The notes under the pieces: generated by a model | Seen by the model: only the letters and a program-made list of their open reading frames with translations | The model's database searches: none | What the model was told of the DNA's origin: nothing | Made by a program: the position numbers and the translations under genes | NCBI GenBank assembly: GCA_023376005.1 | Contig: CM042145.1 | Coordinates: forward strand, 15,982,066-16,046,065 | DNA length: 64,000 nucleotides | Reading direction: 5' to 3' | Origin: Doryteuthis pealeii | Lineage: Eukaryota > Mollusca > Cephalopoda > Myopsida > Loliginidae | In this document: piece after piece, positions 9,991-19,654 of the stretch | Layout of the letters: each line of letters begins with the position of its first letter | Numbering within the stretch: the stretch's first letter is position 1

Positions 9991-10139
9991 TGAGGACAAC
10001 AGTCCAAAAATCTAAATAATACAAAACTTCTTGGCAAATTTGTATATTTTAATATGCTAACAGACTGACAAAAAAAAAATGAATCATTATTTTCTTACCT
10101 ACATCATTGGATCTCATGCATTCTCTTCTTCACTGTCCC

Positions 10140-10675
10140 CGCCCTGTCAGCTGGGGTGTTAGAATGCACATGTTGGCTGTGAGTGGCAGCCTGTGATGCT
10201 TAAGGATAGAACCCAGGTGGTGGAGCAGTCCATGACTTGCAATACTCCACTTTGGCCTGTTCTTGGACTAGACAGGCGGTCAGAGAGGCCCCCTCCGATC
10301 AATCGGCTGGTCACATCAAGGCCTAACACCTATATGATTGCCCCAACCCTATTGTCCTTATGGCAAGCCCCAACCCTTTTTATCATATGGGTGCTAGAAG
10401 GTGGTGGCTGAGGGTCTTCATGTCCTGGGAATGACGTTAACATCTATCTGATGGTGAGGTTCCAGTTTTGGAGGTTTGGGGAATGTGGAGCACCCTTCAT
10501 CACCATTGCTCCTGGTCCACTCTGACATGGAGTGGTAGTACCTGTTAGGGTCCCATCTATGGGTTAAATAACATGAGTTGATAGACAAAATTGTATTATC
10601 CATTAGAATGAATCTATTACAAAACTTTGTCAGCATTAAATGACCCACCGAGGTTGATATGCCAAACTAAACAAA
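10140..10675 (+). repeat. Interspersed repeat family A, main ATM copy
   Basis: This corresponds to 415-1000 in the duplicated block but is shorter by about 40 bp (the CTGCAGAGGGGTAAGACT stretch is missing). The landmark TCCGATCAATCGGCTGG and the GGTTGATATGCC tail are present. Confidence 0.85.
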
Positions 10676-10872
10676 CCAAACCTTCACTGTCCATTTCGTC
10701 TCTCTTGTCTCCTCACACTTACATCTCTGCCTACTCCTCCATCTTTTCATCCATCATCCACACATTCACATTTCTCATTGTTTTGTATTGTTGAAGATTT
10801 ATTTATTATTCATGTATTCATTTGTAAGTTAATTTTTTTAAAAAACTAATTGTATCCTCTTTCTACTTGAAG

Positions 10873-11022
10873 GTGATTCCATTGTCTCAGAGAAGTGGTT
10901 TATTAGGATGGTGTGAAGGAACTCAGCCTCTTGGAGAATATTTAGTGGGTAAAGATAAAGGTGCCCATCAACGTTATCGCCCACACGATTGGTCAACCAT
11001 AGAGTGTCGAAAAAAACTCATG
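10873..11022 (+). CDS. ATM: ATM kinase-domain exon (main copy)
   Basis: This 150-bp, phase-0 exon is nearly identical to 1195-1344. The acceptor is ttgaag and the donor gtaaaa. It encodes VIPLSQRSGLLGWCEGT through RKKLM. The one clear coding difference from the upstream copy is Gly for Glu in LL(E/G)W, from a single A-to-G change. Glu is the residue in human ATM, so this base may be an allele or an error. The position between 8653-8769 and 13010-13159 agrees with the exon order expected for ATM. Confidence 0.95.
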
Positions 11023-11090
11023 GTAAAAAAAAAAAAAGAAGACAATTTCAGTCATTTTCTAGTTTCTAAGACACTGGAGGGGGATCGATT

Positions 11091-11470
11091 CTTGGTAATC
11101 TGAACCATAGCTACATAAATAAGAGTAACCTCTCCTTGTTTCTTTTACTTTGAGGAAGCCATCTGTTTTGGTCGGCCATTTTCATTTCACCGTAATCAAT
11201 ACAACTGCATGTTTTAACATGGAAATATCATAAAATGTGTTCTTAATAACAATTAAGTTCATTTCAAATAATGCACAAGCACAAATTAGAACACATTTTA
11301 TGCTATTTTCGTGTTACAACATTCAGTTGTATTGATTCGAACAAATTCGTATTTTCAGTGTAGATTTACGGTGAAATAAAAATGGCCAACCAAAACAGAC
11401 GGCTTTCCTATAGTGAAAGAAACAAAGGGGAGATTACTCTCATTTATGTAACTAATGTTCAGATTACCTT
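11091..11470. mobile_element. Fold-back element, main ATM copy
   Basis: This is the same element as at 1411-1790, in the corresponding intron of the main copy and with the same inverted arms, differing by a few bases. It confirms that the element was present before the two copies diverged, or that they are one locus. Confidence 0.75.
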
Positions 11471-11566
11471 GATTCTTTATGATAATTTTAGGTTTTTAAT
11501 TATAAAATAAATATGTCATTGTTTTATTTTTTGTTATTGATAACTGTAGCTGTGTCATTACTACTG

Positions 11567-12085
11567 TAGGGTTGCACCACTTGGACTATAATGAAACATT
11601 TGAGAAAAAAGCTTGATGGGAACTACACTAGGATGCTGCATGCTGTTTTTGAACAAAACCTGGAACTAGCTCCCTACAAAAAAAGCAGTTGTAGGGCCAC
11701 TTACCCCGATCACACAAACCATTTATGTAAGACAAAAAAAAAGTCATGCTGAACACTGCTGGTGAAGTAAGGATAAACTTATGTGGACAACTACACATGG
11801 ACACACACTAGTGTAGGCCAACCAGCAGATCAGCTCTTTTTTTGGTATGTGGTTTTATCCCTCTGCAGGTGATGCAGTTAGTGTTAATCTTAAGATTAAT
11901 AGAGCTGCAGAGCGGCAACGTCTTCATCTTCGTCATCATGAACCACCAAATGCAGATGGGAATTACCCTTGCAATGTGCATGAACGCATCTACAAGTCCA
12001 GAATTGGATTAACTAGCCACCAGAGAGTCCCAACTGTTGAAGACATGGGAGTGACGTCATCGTCATCTGCGACGGACATCTAAAG
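11567..12085 (+). pseudogene. LINE C-terminal fragment, main copy
   Basis: This is the same fragment as 1885-2380, with additional single-base indels. The tail YKSRIGLTSHQRV is readable from about 11990. It is inactive. Confidence 0.7.
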
Positions 12086-12431
12086 CAAGGAGATGCAGTC
12101 AGTATAATCTAAGCCCTGCTGGCAGGCGACAGGAGTTTAGCTTACTTGTGTGTTGTGATTTGCAAGACATGGATAGTTAAAACTTTCAGTGTTGGGAACT
12201 TATTATTGCAGCCTTATTAACTGGCACACAGAAAAATGTCAAAAATTGTTTTATTTGGTGGGGGTGGGGATGATTTTACCCCTCTGCAGGGAATACAGTC
12301 AGCGTGTTCTAGACCCTGTCGCCAGGGTGGTCAGTTATGGTGAGATAAATAAAAGTTTAGAGATATTTAAGAATAGTCAACACTAAAAAAAATAATTTTC
12401 TACTGTATTGCATGTTAGTTATTTCTTTTTG

Positions 12432-12760
12432 TAGAAACATTTCAAGAGTAATCCCAAAAGAAAGGTCTCCAAAATATTTAGAAATCACAGAAGCCTTTAT
12501 TGTTTATTGTCAATGATTTTTACATCATTTTAAAGTTTGAGCATGTATCTATTTTTCTACATAATCGGCATTTTAGTCGATACATTTTTGTAGGAACTTT
12601 GGTTGTTTTTGTATGCCTATGTCATACTAAATCTCTGGCATGTGATTGAAGAAGCATTAAACTTCATCATCATTGCAAACTCACTACACCAACTGCGGAT
12701 GTTTTTTTGACATCAATGCACAACTCGCCATACACTTCTGTTAATTACAATCAGTTAATG
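12432..12760 (-). pseudogene. Possible mariner-like transposase C-terminal remnant, main copy
   Basis: This is homologous to 2725-3060 with minor differences and the same broken minus-strand reading. Confidence 0.35.
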
Positions 12761-13009
12761 CCTGTTGCATTAAAAAAAACTGAATAACTGCATGAACTCT
12801 TCAATTGAGAGCTCCATCAGAAACAACTGCCAAACCAAGACTGGGCGTGGCAGCGAGGTGCACGTACAGCAGACACAAGTATTACCAATAGCTACACAAA
12901 TGGTTTCTCTGTGTCCCAGTACTTGGGGGCCTTTCTTTTGGATTACCCTCATATAAGAGTAACTAATTCATTTATCAGATTTTATAACTTAATATTTTTA
13001 TATTTTCAG

Positions 13010-13159
13010 GAATCACCAGAAGGAAGGAACAGGTTTATAGAGATTTGCCAAAACTTCCATCCAGTTTTACGACATTTCTTCTTTGAGAAATTCTTTGATC
13101 CTGTCAAATGGTATAAATGCCGTACTGCCATATAAAAAGTGTTGCCACAAACTCAATTG
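13010..13159 (+). CDS. ATM: ATM kinase-domain exon (main copy), frame disrupted by small deletions
   Basis: The exon is homologous to 3323-3476, with the same acceptor (tttcag) and donor (gtgagt), but is 150 rather than 154 bp. One base is lost in the AAAGG run near the start. Two are lost in the TATGAAGAG segment, which together restore the frame. One more is lost just before ATATAAAA, which shifts the frame so that the exon no longer joins correctly to the next. The conserved block QNFHPVLRHFFFEKFFDP is readable. All changes are indels in or near simple runs and the neighbouring minisatellite is equally ragged, so uncorrected sequencing error is the likeliest cause. A real pseudogene is less likely because flanking exons are clean. 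Confidence 0.9.
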
Positions 13160-13174
13160 GTGAGTCTTTAAGGA

Positions 13175-13975
13175 GTTTCTAGCATTGTTTGCTCAAAGTA
13201 AGGAATTTCTTAGCATTGTTTGCTACAAAGTAAGGTAAGGAATTTCTTAGCATTGTTCACTACAAAGTAAGGAATTTCTTAGCATTGTTCACTACAAAGG
13301 AAGGATTTCTAGCATACAAAGTAAGGAATTTCTTTAGAATTTCTTAGCATTGTTTGCTACAAAGGAAGGGCATTACTACATGAATTTCTTAGTAGGAATT
13401 TCTTAGCATTGTTTTCTACAAAGAGATTTCTTAGCATTGTTTTCTCAAAGTAAATTTCTCAGCATTGTTTGCTACAAAGGAAGGAATTTCTCAGCATTGT
13501 TTGCTACAAAGTAAGGAATTTCTCAAGCATTGTTTGCTACAAAGTAAGGAATTTTTAAGCATTGTTTTCTACAGGAATTTCTCAGCATTGTTTGCTACAA
13601 AGGAAGGAATTTCTCAGCAATTGCTACAAAGTGGAATTTCTCAGCATTGTTTGCTACAAGTAAGGAATTTCTCAGCATTGTTTGCTACAAAGTAAGGAGA
13701 TTTCTTAGCATTGTTTGCTACAAAGTAAGGAATTTCTCAGCATTGTTTCTACAAAGTAAGGAATTTCTTAGCATTGTTTGCTACAAAGTAAGGAATTTTC
13801 AGCATTGTTTGCTACAAAGTAAGGAATTTCTTAGCATGTTTGCTACGAAAGTAAGGAAGGATTGTTGCTACAAAGTAAGGAATTTCTCTAGCATTTTTGC
13901 TACAAAGTAAGGAATTTCTTTGCATTGTTTGCTACAAAGGAAGGAATTTCTTAGCATCGTTCACTACAAATTAAC
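13175..13975 (+). repeat. 32-bp minisatellite in an ATM intron (short copy)
   Basis: The unit is the same as at 3492-6225, here about 25 units, with many more single-base indels and a higher share of TTCTCAG variants. It is in the same place, just after the gtgagt donor of the frame-disrupted exon. The contrast in length and quality with the other copy points to allelic length variation, collapse, or poor polishing. Confidence 0.95.
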
Positions 13976-14138
13976 TATTCTTTTAACATTGTTGCAACAG
14001 TGCACCTTTGTTCTCCTGTTTTTTGCATTCATGTCTCTGTCGTCATTTGTTGTCTATGCAATTAATCATATTGCATCAAATTTGCACAAATCAAAACTAC
14101 ATTGTTTAAATGCATTCATTTTTTGGTTATTTTTACAG

Positions 14139-14225
14139 TCGGCTACATTCTTGGACTTGGAGATCGACATGTACAGAACATCTTGATTAATTGCGATACA
14201 GCACAACTGGTTCATATTGACCTTG
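14139..14225 (+). CDS. ATM: ATM catalytic-loop exon (main copy)
   Basis: This 87-bp exon has phase 1 at both ends, between ttttacag and gtatgt. It encodes [18 protein letters not shown] and, after a short linker, QLVHIDLG. It carries the catalytic Asp (codon 14162-14164) and Asn of GDRHxxN, and the Asp of the HIDLG metal-binding motif. The peptide is identical to that of 6368-6454, with silent differences (GTC for GTG, CTG for TTG). The split Gly codon is completed by GT at the start of 17135-17249, giving LGVAFEQGK as in human ATM. Confidence 0.96.
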
Positions 14226-14370
14226 GTATGTATAAGAACTTTCTTTAAATTGTGTTCATTTTTTAGGATTATGCCATTGTACTTTATTATATTATTAGTA
14301 TTATTATATTATATTATTATTATTAGTGAAATAGATCACTAGTTAGGACTGAGCTTATTCTAATATTGAC

Positions 14371-14612
14371 CACCCCAAGCAGAGTTTAACAGGTTTGAAT
14401 ACAGTTTTCCTTTCTCCTAGACTGGTTCCTAACCAAGGTTAAAGAGCACAGTCTGCCTACTATTTTACCATAGCTGAGGGAGAGTAGTTGGATTCATACC
14501 ATTCCCCAAGGGTATTAGCGCTATGTTAACTGTGTAGCTTCGTTTAGGATTTGAACTTGGGTTGACGAGTCCATTTCCTACGACTCTAACCATTACACAC
14601 GCACTCCAACAC
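14371..14612 (-). mobile_element. tRNA-derived SINE (family S2), main ATM copy
   Basis: This is the same insertion as 6598-6840, on the minus strand, with A- and B-box-like blocks near 14600 and 14550. Confidence 0.75.
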
Positions 14613-14871
14613 AATGAAGATGTTTAAGGTGTGAATGATTCAGTAACATTTGTACTAACAATTACAGTAATTAACATTTTTTTAAAAATTTCTTTTTTTT
14701 TTCTTTTTTTTTTTTTTTTCTTCTTTTTTTACCTGTGATAATAAATACTATGACTCCAACCAATCTAACCATTGGTAAACACAACTTTCCACCAGGTTAA
14801 CATTTACTTCTATTATCATCATAGTGCAGCAGCAGCGCGGATCCATGACAATCTCTCACCAACCATCCCTA

Positions 14872-15190
14872 TCATTCATTGACTCCTGGTAGGTCCTCCG
14901 CACAGAGCTGGTCTATGTAGGTCTTTCCTGGATGACCCATAGTAGCATGTCCATGTGCTGGTATCCACAGAAGGATGTCACTTATGAGTTCATCCTTACT
15001 CCTCCAGCAGTGTCCGGCATGTCTTGTTCGTCTTACTCGGATGGTTTGTGTGACCATATAGTTGCTTTCTTGTGGGATGTTGCTTCCATGATTTGTTCAA
15101 GATCGCATGCAGCATCCTTGTACAACTCCCATCCAGCCTATTTTCCAGGTGTCTCATCAAGGTCCAAGTTGTGGAGCCATACAGCAGCAC
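14872..15190 (-). pseudogene. LINE C-terminal fragment
   Basis: The minus strand encodes, in two frames, MLLYGSTTWTLMRHLENRLD, GSCTRMLHAILNKSW, then ARHAGHCWRSKDELISD-like sequence and LLWIPAHGHATMGHPGKTYI. This is the classic end region of an invertebrate LINE polyprotein (LLYGCESWTL, LDGxYTRMLR, AGHC.R..ELVSDLLLW). It is frameshifted and truncated. Confidence 0.8.
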
Positions 15191-15309
15191 TGATACCGCT
15201 ATGGCCCAGAAGAATTGTCGCTTAAACTATACTAAGAAAAAAATTTTTTGTTAAGCATCTTCAGTATATGTGTAAAACCCCATACCAAAAAAAAAAAGAG
15301 TTGTCCTGG

Positions 15310-15450
15310 GGATGAGACTAAACTGAATCTAATGGTGAGGTTCCAGTTCTGGAGAGTGTGGAGTGCCCCTTCAATGCCATTACTACCAGGCCCACTTTGA
15401 CCCAGAGTAGTAGTAACTTGGAGTCCAATCTATGGGTCATATAGAACTGT
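15310..15450 (+). repeat. Family A tail fragment
   Basis: It contains TGGTGAGGTTCCAGTTCTGG, ACTACCAGGCCCACTTTGAC and TATGGGTCATATAGA, the 3' third of family A. Confidence 0.6.
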
Positions 15451-15584
15451 TTGAAAATTATTAGTATTAGATTAGAAATACTTGATACCATATAACTGTA
15501 AATAATTTGTATTATGAATAGTTATTTGAAGCAATAGTTGTTTACTAAGGATTATTATATTTAATTATTAGTATTATATAGGAA

Positions 15585-15935
15585 TACTTGAAACCATACA
15601 ACTGTGTGCAAATTATTTGTATTAGATAGGAATACTTGAAACCATACAACTGTGTGCAAATTATTTGTATTAGATAGGAATACTTGATACCATACAACTG
15701 TGTGCAAATTATTTGTATTAGATAGGAATACTTGAAACCATACAACTGTGTGCAATTATTTGTATTAGATAGGAATATCTTGATACCATAAACTGTGTGC
15801 AAATTATTTGTAATTAGATAGGAATACTTGAAACCATACAACTGTGTGGCAAATTATTTGTATTAGATAAATACTTGATACCATACTGTGTGCATTATTT
15901 GTATTAGAATAGGAATACTTGATATCACATAACCA
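15585..15935 (+). repeat. About 48-bp tandem repeat
   Basis: The unit is approximately TAGATAGGAATACTTGAAAC, CATACAACTGTGTGCAAATT, ATTTGTAT; about 7 units alternating GAAACC and GATACC. It is followed by CTTAAGAAACAACTACA and the tail GGTTGATATGCC (to about 16060). Similar unit-plus-tail arrangements occur elsewhere ('family H'). Confidence 0.9.
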
Positions 15936-16065
15936 TGTGCAAAACCAAAACCTCTTAAGAAACAACTACATAAAAAATGTAAATATCAACATACAATGAA
16001 TGCGATTCCCTAACCTCTTGGCATAAAATAACCATGGACGGGTTGATATGCCAATACATTAATCA
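15936..16065 (+). repeat. Family H tail
   Basis: CTCTTAAGAAACAACTAC, AATGCGATTCCCTAACCTC and GGGTTGATATGCC follow directly after the 48-bp array. The same order occurs at 28250-28350 and, reversed, at 55000-55090 and 63595-63710. Confidence 0.7.
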
Positions 16066-16115
16066 ATCTACCAAGTAATTATAAAACTCCTGTGTACTGT
16101 GACCCTGAACAAGGC

Positions 16116-16690
16116 CGTCCCATTGTGGTGTAATGGTTATCAAGCTTGTCTCAGTTCCATTACTACTGAATAGCGAGTTCAATCCTCGTTGGATGCTCAT
16201 GGTGAACAGGTGGGATAAATACGTATGTACCCCTTAGGGCATCCCATTGTGGTATAATGGTCAACAAGCTAGTCCTACAGATCCATTACTACTAAATAGC
16301 AAGTTCAATCCTCACTGGATGCTCCATACTTGTAACCTTGTATCACATCCTACCCGTGGCTAACAGGTGGGGTAAATACCTATGTACCCCCTTAGGGCAT
16401 CCCATTGTGGTATAATGGTCAACAAGCTAGTGCTACAGATCCATTACTACTGAATAGCAAATTCAATCCTCACTGGATGCTCCATACTTGTAACCTTGTA
16501 TCACATCCTACCCGTGGCTAACAGGTGGGGTAAATATGTATGTTCCCCCTTAGGGCATCCCATCGTGGTGTAATGGTCCACAAGCTAGTCTTACAGATCC
16601 ATTACTACTGAATAGAGAGTTAGATCCTCACTAGATGCTCCATATTTGTGGCCTTATATCATGTCCTACCTTTGCCGAACCCTGACTCTG
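16116..16690 (+). mobile_element. Tandem tRNA-Glu-like SINE array (family S1), four units
   Basis: Units begin CATTGTGGTGTAATGGTTAT (a tRNA-Glu-like A box) near 16118, 16242, 16400 and 16557, each with a B-box-like AGTTCAATCCTC. The period is about 159 bp for the last three units and about 124 bp for the first. The repeat of a whole SINE head-to-tail is unusual. Confidence 0.8.
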
Positions 16691-16751
16691 AACCTAAGTG
16701 ATTGTAAAAATTGGTAAATATCTATAGTATGTTGGCAACATACTATTATGT

Positions 16752-17110
16752 TCTGTTACGATTTCTGTGGCCATCCTTAGGGGTTCAAGCAAGAGCACTG
16801 TCCAGTGGAGATCCTTTGTGTTAAGCAGACCACAATCCTTAATGAAGAATCCTTGTGTTCCTCCTTAGTATCCCTTAATATTGAGTATGATCCTTTGGTT
16901 GTTCCTTGGTGCTCCTCAGTCTGGTAGGTCGTTCGTCAGTGAGTGCAAATGGTCGTCTGTCAATATCATCGATTAAGTAGTTAACAACCACGTATTCGGG
17001 CTGTTGATTGGCTGAGGTTTAAACCACGTTACCTCGCTTAGTCTATAAATTTAAGTGGTGGACTGCAGCATGGCTTATATACAACAAATAATCCAACATT
17101 TTCAATAAAA
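16752..17110 (+). repeat. Unclassified block, possibly a solo LTR
   Basis: It begins TGTTACGATTTCTGTGGCC and contains CTATAAATTTAAG and GGCTTATATACAAC (TATA-like) and AATAAAACATT near 17104. A short palindrome lies just before it (16725-16745). No coding frame is seen. It lies 25 bp upstream of an ATM exon. Confidence 0.3.
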
Positions 17111-17134
17111 CATTTATGTTTTAATGAATTCCAG

Positions 17135-17249
17135 GTGTGGCTTTTGAACAAGGCAAAATTCTACCAACGCCAGAAACAGTTCCTTTCCGCCTGACAAGAG
17201 ACATTGTGGATGGTATGGGGGTGTCTGGTGTTGAGGGAATTTTCCGGAG
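17135..17249 (+). CDS. ATM: ATM activation-segment exon
   Basis: This 115-bp exon lies between ttccag and gtaagt. It encodes (G)[19 protein letters not shown] followed by [19 protein letters not shown], nearly identical to human ATM through the activation loop and the substrate-binding P+1 region (human: VDGMGITGVEGVFRR). It enters in phase 1 and leaves with AG of an Arg codon that the next exon completes. Only one copy is in the window. It is the first exon downstream of the duplicated block. Confidence 0.97.
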
Positions 17250-17477
17250 GTAAGTCCTAAACTTTGTATTTCACTTTCCATTGAAATTAGCAAAATAAAT
17301 AAAGTTGGTAAAATTGAAATTAAATATTCTCTACAAAAATCCCATGAGTAGATGAGAATTTGAAATAAAAATCTTTTTTTTTTTTTTTACATAATCTGCC
17401 ACTATTTTTATGCCAAAGTTTGCTGGGTAACATCAATTTCTTAACATATAGATTTTATTCTTAACAAATCTTTTTTC

Positions 17478-17962
17478 GGACCAAGTAACCAATAAGCACC
17501 CCTGCTGGGAGCTGTTTTGAAAGGAACACCTTTTGCTTTTCACTGTAAACTCCCGGTTGTTTGTTTATAAACAACAGACGATTTTTTTTGCATTAGAATT
17601 TCACTGTAAGATTTTTTAAAAAGTTTGTTCATGTATATTTACAACCCAAAGGCATGTTTTTATACTAAAATAGTTTTCGATTTTAATTTTTTTGAAATAG
17701 TTATTTATTGGTTACTTGGTCCTAACATCCTTTTATTTAAATAAACATAAAAAATATTTTGTAAATAAAACTATTTTCATTTAAATAAACATATCTGCAT
17801 TTCTCTTCTGATTAAATAAAAACTATTTTAATTATTTTAATATAAAAATGTATCTTTCGTTTAAAGTTTTTAAAACTTTTAAAAAAAATTCCTATTGAAT
17901 TAACAACATGAAATAACTAACAAAACGGCTCCCAGCTGTGGTGCTTATTGGTTACTTGGTCC
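17478..17962. mobile_element. Non-autonomous DNA transposon with 23-bp inverted ends
   Basis: The left end is GGACCAAGTAACCAATAAGC(ACC); the right end is its exact reverse complement ending at 17962. Just inside, GGGAGCTGTTTTGA and AACAAAACGGCTCCCAGCTG continue the inverted pairing imperfectly. Flanks CTTTTTTC (left) and CTTTTTTTC (right) could be an 8-bp target duplication. A third copy of the terminal motif lies at about 17711-17728, in the orientation of the right end. There is no ORF. Confidence 0.85.
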
Positions 17963-18075
17963 CTTTTTTTCAAATTTATTTAGTTTTACAAATTTATTAA
18001 TAGCAAATTTTGTTTATATTTCAATCTATCAAAATTTTATTTTTCTATCCTTTTAGATGCTCTCTTTCATATATA

Positions 18076-18678
18076 TCTTATTATAATGGAGATTGTGTGT
18101 CTGTAAACTATATTACTCCTCAAGTCACAATTCCCTTAGTTATTTACATCACCTTCTCCATGATTTTATTTTTATTTAAACCTCAATTAATAAAATTGTT
18201 TTACATTAATACTGTTGACCATATCTACATACTAATGATATGCAATTGTATTTATATATACAACAAAATAGCGGTTTACAGTGTGAACGAGAAGGCTAAT
18301 TTGCGTATTGATATTAAAAATTTGATTTTAATAAACGTGCTTGGTATTATTGATTTCTAATTGTTTAGTTTTAACTTAGTGAATATGAGCAAAAATCTCA
18401 GGGGTCAATCTTAAAAGAAATCCATTGATAAGAAGAAATAACTGTAATTTTATTCTTTACTTCCTATTTTAACTAAATAGCTAGATTAGGAAAATTTTGC
18501 AATGAAAGACGGGAGTGATGGAAAAGTAAGTTTCAGTTGTTCCATTTTTTATTATACCCCCCTTAAAATGCTTTTATCTGCAATCTTATTTAGTTTCATT
18601 AGTCTTTCTAATTTAATCTAATATTTCATTACATTAAAACTTAAATACTTGCACCTGGAGGATGTGTATATTTGCTAG
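18076..18678 (+). mobile_element. Helitron-like non-autonomous element, copy 1
   Basis: It starts TCTTATTATAATGGAGATTG preceded by A. It ends with a short hairpin (GCACCTGGAGGATGTG), an eight-base spacer and CTAG followed by T. A 5' TC, a 3' hairpin plus CTRR and A/T insertion are the diagnostic features of Helitrons. It is 603 bp with no Rep/helicase coding. Closely related copies lie at 34670, 52332, 55804 and, more distant, 58325. Confidence 0.8.
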
Positions 18679-18861
18679 TATATATAATGTTGTTAGTGAA
18701 TACGAAATCCTTTGACAAAATGTAGATGTCCACGTGAAATATTTGGATTAATGAATAAAATTAAAAATAAAAAATTTTCATCACTTTGAATTTTGGTTAT
18801 TATTCCTTATTTTATGTATTTCCATGCTTCCAATCACACCCAAAATGTTTCATAACGCACA

Positions 18862-18862
<1 letters not shown>

Positions 18863-18895
<33 letters not shown>
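18863..18895. repeat. (TA)n microsatellite
   Basis: Plain TA repeat in an ATM intron. A second one lies at 19086-19120. Confidence 0.95.
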
Positions 18896-18898
<3 letters not shown>

Positions 18899-19081
18899 CT
18901 AAAGAAAAAGCTTGAAAATCAGTATTTTTTTTTTTTTTTTTTTTTTTACCAATTATATTGCTTGTTCAATAATATTGAACATCAAGCTCTCAATTTGGAC
19001 CTGAGCAGCTCTAACATTCTGGCGTTGGAAGAAGGGTCCAACTTAGAATCATCCTAATACCAACTGACTTGGTAACCAGCT

Positions 19082-19085
<4 letters not shown>

Positions 19086-19120
<35 letters not shown>
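19086..19120. repeat. (TA)n microsatellite
   Basis: Plain TA repeat, 35 bp. Confidence 0.95.
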
Positions 19121-19121
<1 letters not shown>

Positions 19122-19200
19122 CTAAAATTTTCATTATGTTTGTATGTAACACAGCAAAATTAACTCATCACTATGAGATTTTGAGATTTTTTAACTAGGA

Positions 19201-19296
19201 CTTATTCTTTAAACATGTTTTTTTTAAACTCATTTTATGACCTATGGTTTAATTAGGTCATAAAATGAATTTAAAAAAACATGTTTAAAGAATAAG
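19201..19296. repeat. Hairpin with 42-43-bp arms in an ATM intron
   Basis: The left arm, 19201-19243, and right arm, 19255-19296, are near-perfect reverse complements (CTTATTCTTTAAACATG against CATGTTTAAAGAATAAG) around the loop ATGGTTTAATT. One mismatch and one length difference are in the T/A run. It sits just upstream of family A tail sequence (to about 19385). Confidence 0.9.
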
Positions 19297-19433
19297 AGTT
19301 GAATACCCAACAAGAATGAATAAAACAAAAACATCTTCAGCCTAAAATAACCCAAAGATTGACATGCCATAAAAACCAACCAGCAAACCCTTTGAACAAC
19401 TTGTGTTTTTTCTTCTTCTTCTTCTTCTTCCAG

Positions 19434-19654
19434 GTGTTGTGAAAAGACAATGTTGGTAATGCATCACAATCAACAATCACTGCTGACAATTCTGCAAGTG
19501 TTGCTCTATGATCCACTTTATAATTGGACATTGTCACAAGACAAAGCTCGTCAACTTCAACAAAAGCAGCGAGACATTGTCAAGAAGAACAATAACAACA
19601 GTCCCATGACAAATAGTGGGGATTCAGATACGACAAACACGTCAGCCAGCCCAG
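19434..19654 (+). CDS. ATM: ATM kinase C-lobe exon
   Basis: This 221-bp exon runs from a TTC-repeat polypyrimidine tract ending in cag to a gtaaac donor. It completes the split Arg and encodes [20 protein letters not shown], then [21 protein letters not shown] low-complexity acidic/polar linker rich in Lys, Asn, Ser and Thr follows, ending in SASP(G). Human ATM reads [35 protein letters not shown] here. The linker corresponds to the variable region before the last helix and FATC and is not expected to be conserved. The exon ends with one base of a Gly codon. Confidence 0.96.

Noticed and set aside
18010..18360. 116-codon plus-strand frame, and its relative at 55814-56128
   Set aside because: The frames overlie the Helitron-like non-autonomous element; copies elsewhere do not keep the frame, so no protein is indicated.
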